In this document: in pieces, positions 55,433 to 64,000 of the stretch
Layout of the letters: every line of letters starts with the position of its first letter
Position numbering within the stretch: position 1 is the stretch's first letter
Assembly: GCF_022539315.1 (NCBI RefSeq)
Contig: NC_066321.1
Location: 4,651,324-4,715,323 of the forward strand
Direction: 5' to 3'
DNA: 64,000 nucleotides
Source: Serinus canaria
Taxonomy: Eukaryota; Chordata; Aves; Passeriformes; Fringillidae
The notes under the pieces: generated by a model
Seen by the model: only the letters and a program-made list of their open reading frames with translations
The model's database searches: none
What the model was told of the DNA's origin: nothing
Translations under genes and position numbers: made by a program

Positions 55433-56260
55433 CTCTTAAGTGTTATGGTTGGCTTCTTTTCATCTAGCTACATCTGTTCCTTTTTATAAATAAGCCTTTT
55501 CTCCCCCTAAGGATGAAATAGAACTTCTTCCAAGCCTTCTATTCTCAAGTGTAACTTCAGAAGAGCAGAAATAATAGCTTTAATACTTGGCCTTTATTGG
55601 CTAATTCAATAGCTTTATGTACTGTAACCGAGAAAGGTAAATGTAAGGGGGATTAGAAGGCAAGGGGAGAAACTTTTCCTTTTAATTCTGACCCCAAAAT
55701 AACTTCTCTGCAAAGGTCCAGCTGGCCAAGGATCCAATCTCTGCCAGGAGCCAGGAGTCATTGTTTGGGGAATATATTAGAAAAAGAGCTGGTGGGGAGG
55801 CAAGGAGTGTGTGCCCTTTGTTTTGGGAAGAGAAGCATCTCCCACAGTGTTGCATCTGGATCTCCTTTTCCCACCTAGTTTTATAAACTTCTTTCATCCA
55901 TTTTCAGAAAGTTTATGTTTTTTCCTCCATGACCTCCATAACCACAACATTTTCCTCCGTGGCCACACCATGGCCATGCTGTTTGTTGTTTATTATCTCA
56001 TTATTGTTTAGTAATGCAGTCAGTAATTCTCACCAAGCCAGGCACAGGAGAGATCCCCACTAAATGTCCTGCACTTCCTCACAGCTGCAGGATCCACAGC
56101 CCTCAGCAGCTTTGTGTTTTAGGCTTGGACTGCACCCCCTGACAGATGGAGCTGGGTGAGTGAGGTCAAGCTCTGCACTGGTGTCATCCCTCCACTCAGG
56201 GAGGATTTGTGCAAATTCCAGAGGAGCTGGCAGCAGCTCACTCTGAGACAGAGGAAAATC

Positions 56261-56299
56261 CTCCTCATCCTCCTGCTCCTCCTTCTCCTCCTTGTCCTT
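56261..56299. repeat. Pyrimidine-rich imperfect (CTC)n tract
   Basis: CCTCCTCATCCTCCTGC followed by TCCTCCTTCTCCTCC. The minus-strand translation is an Arg-rich run within a chance ORF. A polypurine/polypyrimidine stretch of this kind can form triplex DNA in principle. Confidence 0.8.
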
Positions 56300-59200
56300 T
56301 TGCCTGGTTGTCCCTTGGTTTCCCTTGTGAAGAGTGAATTTTGGCAGCTCTCAGAAGGATTTGAACTACAGCTTAGCACTGCTGCCTGATTCAGGAGCTG
56401 ACACAGGGTGGGCCTCATCCTTTCCAGGAAAGGAAGCAGCTTTTTTGACAAACGTATTTTGCCATATTCTTGGAGAGTCTTGGCCACAAAGAAAGTCTTC
56501 CTTCAATTAGATATAATTTATCTTACAGAAAACTACACAGTTTATTTGGTTTTGCTTTCCACTTACTACCTACTCCCAAAGGCTGTAAATCTCAGTTTAT
56601 TTAGTGGCACACATCTGGAGTGGATAATAGAGAGCAGCATGAGTTCACTGGGGTTACACTGTGAGAAATCCTTTGGGAATGACTGCTGCTTATTATCAGT
56701 GACCTGAAGTGCATCAGGATTTCAAAAAGAAAAGTGAAATCTACCAAAGCAATGATGTGCCAATGGGAGCCAATATCTCCACATTCTTTCCTCTCTCCAA
56801 GCAGCACATTTGCTGAGTGCTGTTTAAGACATCCCCATAATGTAAAAGGTTTACACTGAGGTCAGAAAAATTCATCCATCACATTCAAGTCTTATTAACT
56901 CAGCATTCTGAAAGATCCAAGTTTTATTATTGGTTGTCAAAGCCACTTTTCTCTGACTTCAGATAAAGTAGTTCATTGAATTAAATGGTCTAAATCAGTT
57001 TTGCAAACATCTTTTTGCTTTGGGATACTGCAGTAATTACACTATTTTTTTTTAATGTCCACAAAATATCTTTTGAAATAGGATGATAAATCAGAGGAAA
57101 ACATTCCAAGGAAAATTAAATCTCCCAGTCACCCTACAACTATTTTTTTTCTTTTTTTCTTTTTTTTGACTGCTGTCAAATATCTGTTTCTTGTGTGAGT
57201 AATATAATCCCAGATTTGGGATGTACTGGTGGGTGGCTAAAGGCACAGAACCAGTGGGACTGAGTCCTGCTACTGCTCTGAACCCAAGAGTTCCTTGTCC
57301 TGTCTGGTCTTTATTACTTTCTTTTTCCTTCAAGATGGTGTGAGATGATGCTGATATCAAATAGACATGAGCTTTTGAAAGGAAAGAAAAAAAAAGTTTT
57401 ATTTTTATCCAACAGAAACTTGTGCAATCAGAGCTGTGGCTGCAAAATGAGAGTGATTGTGACAATTATAGCAATACAGATGTGGCCCTCTTCATTGAAT
57501 TCTTCTGTGCTCAAGAAGCCTCAGATCAATAAGGAAAAAAATAATTTAACCTCCTGTGAATGCATTCTAAGGACAAATCCACAGATTGGGAAGTTTTTCT
57601 GGATCTCATGATGGACAAAGATTTAAATCAAAGTCACAAAACGTTTTGAGTGAGTTTGGTTGGGTCAGTCAAGACAGCACTCAACACTGCCAGTGGAAAC
57701 TGTGCATTATATTTTCTGTGAATTGTGTAGGGGAAGGAAGCTGTAAGTTGGATATTGTACATTAAAACATAGCCCTAAGGCTTTTAATATATGATAATAT
57801 GTATCTCGATCTAAAAGATTTTAGAATAACTATCTTTCCTAAGTAAATCACAGCTTTGATTGCTACAGGTTCAGAAAAGTCTGGCTCTTTGAGGTTGTCT
57901 TTTATACTCCAAGTGAGTTCAAAAGGTGTCCATTTTATTATGGGTTCTAAATTCTCTGCTTTGAAACTCCACATGTACACCAAGCCACAGAAACAGCCAC
58001 ATACCCATGTTTGCATCCTTTATTAACAGGAGCTTGATGGAATTTCAGAGTGCCAAAATAAAAATGAAGAATTAATATGCATAGAAGTTGTAAATTTAAT
58101 TAGCTGGTGTTATCAATTAAGCACACTCAGTAGAACTCCAGAAGGAATTTTGATTTAGTATATCTGCCAAAGAGTTGGACAAAATGCAAAATGAATATTC
58201 AATTAAAAACTTAAAATTATCAAATATTCTGGGTTTTTTTTTCATTTTGTAATCTACTGGAACCAGTAGAGAGGTAAATATTTATTCACTCAAAGGGATA
58301 GTGACCATTTTTGAACAAGAATGGTGAGATCCTGTAGTTCCCCACTAATTATTATTAAGCATAAATCTTAATTTCTGGGTTTTCATCTAAGGATAGAGAG
58401 AATTATTTTACTGGCTTATTATGGGCACGACACTGCTGAGCTAATTTATAAAGAACTCTTAACAATTACTGTGATCAACTCATTGAGCTATTTATCAATT
58501 ATTCTAAGAAATTGGAGATGAAATATTTATGTTGTATCTCCTGGTCATCCCAGTTTTAGTTCAGGATTTTTCCCAGGAGTGTAAGTTTGATGAGCCTTCC
58601 ACCATTTCCACTTGAAAATGAAATAGCCATTAATGGTATATTTAAAAATTCCCTTAGATTGTAAAATACTGGCATAAATTCTAGCAGATGGAAAAGTGAA
58701 CTTGCTGAAGTGGCTTTACTTTTCACTGCCTATTATGCACCAAGTGAACACCAAAGTGATGTATAAATTTTTATATTTTTTAGCAAAGTTGGGAGTTTTT
58801 TTCAAATAATAGAAGACCTTTTGTAAAAAGTGTCCTTAGTCCTTTTGAAATGAAATTGAAATGCCTTCAACTTGCTCATTTGTCCCAAATTTAGACAGAC
58901 TCACACCTCTGAAGTAACAAGGACCCTTTGCTTTGTTGCAATGATTTCTTTTAATGTCAGAACAGTTTTTTGTGTGAATGGAAGAAAGAAGAGGAAAAAT
59001 GTGCACTTTGTGTCCTTTCCTAATAGTTTTTCTTCTGGTTGTGCTTCTTCCTGTTTTCCTCATTCATCTTCAGTCCCAACCACTTGGAGCTTGGGCCAAA
59101 CTTCTCCGTTCCAGGGCTGCAAACACCAAACTAGAAGGGAACTTTTAATGCAAGTAACATTTCACAAAATAGAAGTAAGAAAAGGATGAGAAATTATGTT

Positions 59201-60090
59201 ATCTCACTGGGTGTAAGCCACTAATTAGGCTGCTATCAGACATGTAGGCAAGCAAAAGGGCAATTTGAAAGTATAGAACAGTTTAATGTGGTACTGGCAA
59301 GCATGATCCAGAAATTACCTGAAAGTAATTTTCTTTATCGTTATGCTGCTAGAATATTTATATTTCATTAGCATCACCTCTGTTAATTAACACTTCATAC
59401 CTCACTTTTTGGTAGATCCAATATGCCTCATCAGAGAGTACCAACTTCAAAAGGGAGTTTGTTATAAAATCCAAGTCTGTAAAAGAGGAGTCTGATTCTA
59501 TGTTAAACCTGCCCCCTACCTGCAGTCAGTGCAGTCCAGAAAACATTCCTGCTGCTTTATTTTTAATAGACTATATTTTCAGCATAAGAGAAATTGAGTT
59601 ATTCATGCATCAACAAGAAAATGGATAAATTACAGTAAAAAGGATTTCTGCCCTGAGTTACTGGCAAAAAAAATAATATTTTGTATAATAAGCTTAAATC
59701 TATGTTGAGTAGCCACAGGGTAGCACACATTACACATTTTAAAATATTTACTCCACAGAATTAATTTTTTTCAAAGTGTTCCTTGCCCAAAGAGAATCTA
59801 AAATTTAGAGCAATGTAGATAATAAGTTATAATATTCTTTTATGGGAAAATTTGTTTTGTGCTGGTGAGGCTCCTGCATAATTCACCCAGTATCTGAGCT
59901 CTTATTGCAAGGATCTCAACTTGTGGCCAGCATAATTATTGAAACTAAACCCAAAAGAACATCTCAGAACAAAGGACTTTTTCCTTAGTAGATGACAATT
60001 ATTTTAGTGACACCATCTGGGAAAATATTTTATGACAAGGCAAATATAAACAAAATATTATATAGTAAAAGCAATTCTAAGTTGATGTGA

Positions 60091-60150
60091 TACAGAATAA
60101 GAAAATTACTAAGGTTGGAAAGACCTCTAAGACTTTTGAGTCCAACCTTT
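60091..60150 (-). mobile_element. CR1 LINE 3'-end fragment
   Basis: TTACTAAGGTTGGAAAGACC, then TCTAAGACTTTTGAGTCCAACC, matches the conserved reverse-complemented 3' tail of avian CR1, known as CTAAGGTTGGAAAAGACC then GAGTCCAACC. The rest of the element is absent or too diverged past about 60150. Old, inactive fragment. Confidence 0.75.
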
Positions 60151-63100
60151 GGAAGTATTTATTAGTGTTTTGAAGAATATTTCTGTGTGGTTTTAAGCTT
60201 TGATACCAATTAAACACAAAGCCTTACAGTAAAGCTATCAAAATCAAATATCAAAGAAATCATTTATAATAGTGTTTAGTGATTTAGGCTTCTTGGTTTG
60301 GAATCCTGTGACAAAGAACTTGTAGAGGCAGCAGCTTTTCCTGGTACAAGCTGGGTCTCAGCACCCATCTCATCTCATCTTCTTGGGTAGGTATTTTCAC
60401 TAGTTCCAGGATTTCTTGTCATTTGTGAAATATGGATGTTTGTATTTAAGGAAATCTTATTCTTCAGTAAAACAAATCAAAACTCAAAAAGTTGTTAGAA
60501 AAACAGGGCTTGAGTCTAGGCTGGAGCCAGTTGCACCATGAGCCAAATGAAGAAACAAAGGAATGTGCAGAAAAACATATTGTTAGAGGCAGGAAAAGAC
60601 TTGGCATTTGGTATTCCTGAAATACCAGGGAAACAAAAAAAAACCAAAAAAAAGCAGCAGCAGCTTGGAGTGAGGGCTGTAAGAGTTCTCATCAGGACAA
60701 TCCTCAGGGAGGCACAGGGAAGAGCCGTTGTGCAGGAATGCTGGCTGTGGTGGCATTTGCTTGATGCAGCTCCTGTGGCTTTCCAGGTGAGCTCAGCACC
60801 TGCCCCTGCCAGGCTGCTCCTGCTCAAGGGCTGCCTTTTGTGACCCTCCCAGAGGATCACAGCTGTCACACAGCACTGCCACTGTCCCAGGATTCAAAAT
60901 CCCAGGAATGGAGATTCCTGGAGGATTCTGGGTGGTGTGCTCATGTTACCAGGAGGCATGGGCAGGTATCAGCACACCACAGGGCTCTGACTGCATCTAT
61001 GTGTATAAACTGCCTCCTCTGCCTGCTGTGTTTTTTTCTGACTATTAAAGTTGTCCTTTTTATCCTCTAAATCTCTTTTCTTTCCTGTCCTAACCCACCT
61101 CTATCTCAGCCTCTTTCCATAGGCATGTCCAGCCCCTTATTTTTTAGGCTTGTAAGAATATTCCAGTTGCCACTTGCTGCTGGATGATCAATGTCATTTT
61201 TCCAGTCCAGCCCTGAAGGTGTTCTGTGAGAGAAAAAAAAATAAAAATCACACTCAAATCTAAATCTTGATCTCCTAAAGTCATATTGAAATTATGGCTA
61301 TTTTGAAAATCCAGGCAGTCTGCTTTGACTTGTGAGCCTGGACCATGCAGAGCTCTCAAAATCAGTAAAAGTTCAGCAGCCTGCTCATTCCCTAACAGAG
61401 GGAAGCTGCTGGCTGAGAAATTGTACTTTTTATACCTCTGATTTAGGAACTCAGTCCTACAGAGGTGTAGAAAAGCAGATTTATGCCAACAATAAACATT
61501 GCTTTAACAGTTAGTTTGCATGGGATTGGCTGAGGAGCCACCAACAGTAGTTTTCACACTAGAACTCCAATTGTGCACTAGATCTTCCCAGCCTGAGTCT
61601 CTCCCTATCTCTATTCCTATTTCAGGCCCACTGTTATATCTTCAACAATAATTACTATCCTTTGTAGCTCTTATAATGGCATCTAGAGTTTAATAAATAA
61701 TGTTCAAGCAAGTGAACATATTCTCCATCTTTTAAAAGGATATTGAAACTTAAGCATAGAACTTACATTGTTTTGGCAGCTTCTCTTGTTTTTCACTTTG
61801 GATTTCTGGAATTAATATTTTCCTGATTTTCTTTACTGCACATGCATTGTTTTCAGCATGATTCAGATGCAATTAGAGCAAAAACCTATACAAAGCTAAA
61901 AAATATGGTTATATTAAGAGACTTAGAGTTATTCAGCATTCTTAAAGATTTTTGCAATAGGTTTATAACTATTTTTGAAAAATAAATGTTACATCCTGCC
62001 ACATGATATTACAGACTTGGGTGGGGGTTTCTTTAATCTTTCCTTTTTTTTTTTTTCTTAGTTCTGATCTCAAGGAAGGAGTTGTTGCAAACAGTTTAGA
62101 GTTGGCAATTAAATATTGCAGCGTAGCATGGAAAGGGTGAGGGGTTTGGTTTTGTTTATTTCCTCAAGGATGAAATATGGATTATAATAGTTCAGCTACC
62201 AAAGTGTTTATATAAGCACATTATCCCTGCCCAGGTACCTTAGCCCTCTCCATTTCTTTTCTTTTTGCAGATGCCCAGTGGTTTTCCACTCAATTACTCA
62301 TTCTGTTTTAATGTCTCATTTTCTTATTTCTTTGACTTGCTTAAGTAGAATTTGCTCATGCAACTCTCCTTTGGAATTCTTTACCACATTAATTTTGCTT
62401 TAGTTTACTTCAAATCAAAAGTAAAAGTAGATTAATTCTGTAATTACTGTTTTTATTTGCTTGACTTGTTGGCTCTTGGTGCTTTGCTTTGGGATGCACA
62501 GAACACTGAGTTGTAGATTTAAGTGCAGCATATTCATTTGAAAAAGTGCATAAAAATACATAAAATAAATTCTTTAAGAGCTAAGATATGGTAGTCAAAG
62601 AGACTCAAAAATAAAAGACAGACAAAATCACAAGCAGACCCAGAAGTTCTGTTAGTAAATGCAAAGCACTGAAGCTGCATAAGTTAGGAAAATATTCAAA
62701 TTATTTACTGGAAAAAAAAAAACTTTTTAAAGAAAAAAAACATATTGCAAAGCTGGAGAGAGGAGTAAAATCTGGCCACAAATTTTCTTTATTAACTTGA
62801 AGGGGTGGGGGTGTGCATGTGAGAGAAGATGGTTGACAAAGTTATTTTGAAAGTCTTCTGGACAAAATTTGTGTCTCTTTCTTTGTGATGGAGCCGCCTA
62901 AGATGTAAATAATTCTGCTGGTCTCCCTTTTGTTCAGACTGTGGGGTGGAGAGGATGGACCAGGACAGATGAAGAAGTGCAGCTGAGGAAGAGCAGGATG
63001 TCAAAGTTCCAGAGATAGCAAACGGGGTCAGTGAGGGTGGTGGGTGGGAGAGGAGCTGGATGGTGACTCTGGCATTTCACACAGACCTTCCCTGGTGACA

Positions 63101-64000
63101 TTGGGAACAAACTGGGAGGCATTTGGAAGTAATCCTCTGTATTGATTCTGTGCTCAGTGTGGAAATGATTATTGTGTTTGTGCAGCAGCTGCTAAACATG
63201 CTAAGCTGTTTTATCAGCGTCTCTTGGTTTTAATATTCTCCACGATAACCTTTGGCCACTGCAGTCCCAACAGAGAAAGGAGTCCTAATCCCCCCTGGCA
63301 CTTTGAGATGATTTTATTAACACATTTCCTCTCTGATTGACAGGCCCAGTCATTAAATTATGAAATCCAAATTAACCCCAGGCTCTGTGTTCTGTGTCAT
63401 TTCTTGTCAGGGTCAAGGGAAACCAGCCCAAATTATCCATTGGCTTTTTTTTTTTTTTTTCTCCCTCACAGATTAAGACAGATTAAGATCAAAATTCAGG
63501 TTTATTAGTACTGACTGTAGAATTAAGAGTCCTGACCAATTTGAGAAGAGCCCCTGGATGTCTGTGTTAGTTTGCTGCAGAAGAGGTACCAAGTTCTTTT
63601 TTGCCCAATAAACCCAATGTGGCTCTGAAGAGCCACTGCAGCATTAGTCAGCCTATTTTGCAGCCATTTCTATTCACAAGAGGGAATAAAAAAATCATCC
63701 AACTTCTAAATTCTCTAAATGAGGTCTACCTCCCTTTCTTTGGAAGAAAATAGAAAGCTTGTTGCCTGGTAGAGCTCAGCTGGGACCTGTTACCTCCGAG
63801 TGATTAGGAGAACACACTTTGTGCCCACTCTTCTCAGTCAGGGAGCACTTTTCTCCTTTGGGGGAAAAAAAAAAAAAAAAGATGGGACAAAGCTATTGTT
63901 ACTGACCAGCATTTTTCAATCAGGTCATCTCATCTTTTTATAAAAATCTAAAGAATATTGCAGCTGCTGCCAGTTGTTCTTCTTGAAGGGCTTTTCAATG
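60151..64000. other. Intronic stretch with no recognisable gene
   Basis: AT-rich intron with a GC-richer islet at 60660-60990 and homopolymers near 62044-62057 (T), 62710-62720 (A), 63446-63460 (T) and 63866-63880 (A). No exon, RNA gene or transposon body was recognised up to the right edge, so LRP1B intron 3 continues beyond the window. Confidence 0.58.

Larger units (their letters stand above)
51714..60090. other. Intronic stretch with no recognisable gene
   Basis: Contains a C-rich plus-strand stretch at 51830-52000 and a GC-richer islet at 52540-53330, which generate open frames of 80-136 codons with low-complexity translations and no recognisable motifs. Simple repeats at 52916, 53974, 55397 and 56261 are listed separately. 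A CpG-bearing non-coding segment lies near 54636-54670. I see no gene. Confidence 0.58.

Noticed and set aside
55397..55440. Strong polypyrimidine tract followed by TTAAG, considered as a splice acceptor
   Set aside because: No open, recognisable exon follows, and the tract looks like a simple T repeat.

Overview
The window is intronic DNA from a large vertebrate gene, most likely of a bird. It is AT-rich and CpG-poor, with many T and A homopolymers. Transposons are sparse, and the only recognisable ones are 5'-truncated CR1 LINE fragments, the dominant retroposon of birds and other sauropsids. I saw no bacterial-type gene organisation, operons, rRNA or tRNA. The species cannot be named from the sequence; a songbird is plausible but unproven.

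I can support one protein-coding exon, at 10420-10557 on the + strand. It encodes a complete LDL-receptor class A module bounded by AG and GT splice sites, both in phase 1. The residue pattern ([17 protein letters not shown] then DGYDEGVHC) fits the second N-terminal LDLa repeat of LRP1B much better than LRP1. By analogy with human LRP1B this is exon 3. So 1-10419 is the 3' part of intron 2 and 10558-64000 is the 5' part of intron 3, which is at least 53 kb long. I found no convincing exon 2 or exon 4.

Intron 2 part: an ordinary AT-rich stretch with a 21-bp-stem hairpin (2158-2203) and an ATTT microsatellite (2945-2988). Next is an unexplained coding-like minus-strand ORF with splice-like ends (3480-3775). 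It is followed by a truncated CR1 (about 4329-4835, minus) abutting a 37-bp minisatellite of about 19 units (4853-5547).

Intron 3 part: mostly featureless. Items worth noting are short tandem repeats, including a 14-bp unit in which every copy carries a 5'-splice-donor-like sequence (26971-27026). A 31-bp duplication sits next to a perfect 16-bp hairpin (35839-35946), and there is a 41-nt poly(T) (42513-42553). There are also homeodomain/T-box-like palindrome clusters that could be regulatory (24058-24135, 49579-49596) and two small CR1 tails (51683-51713, 60091-60150). Almost all other open frames of 60-140 codons look like chance frames. I did not find a new defence, toxin or mobile system; the unusual items are small sequence structures and one unidentified ORF.
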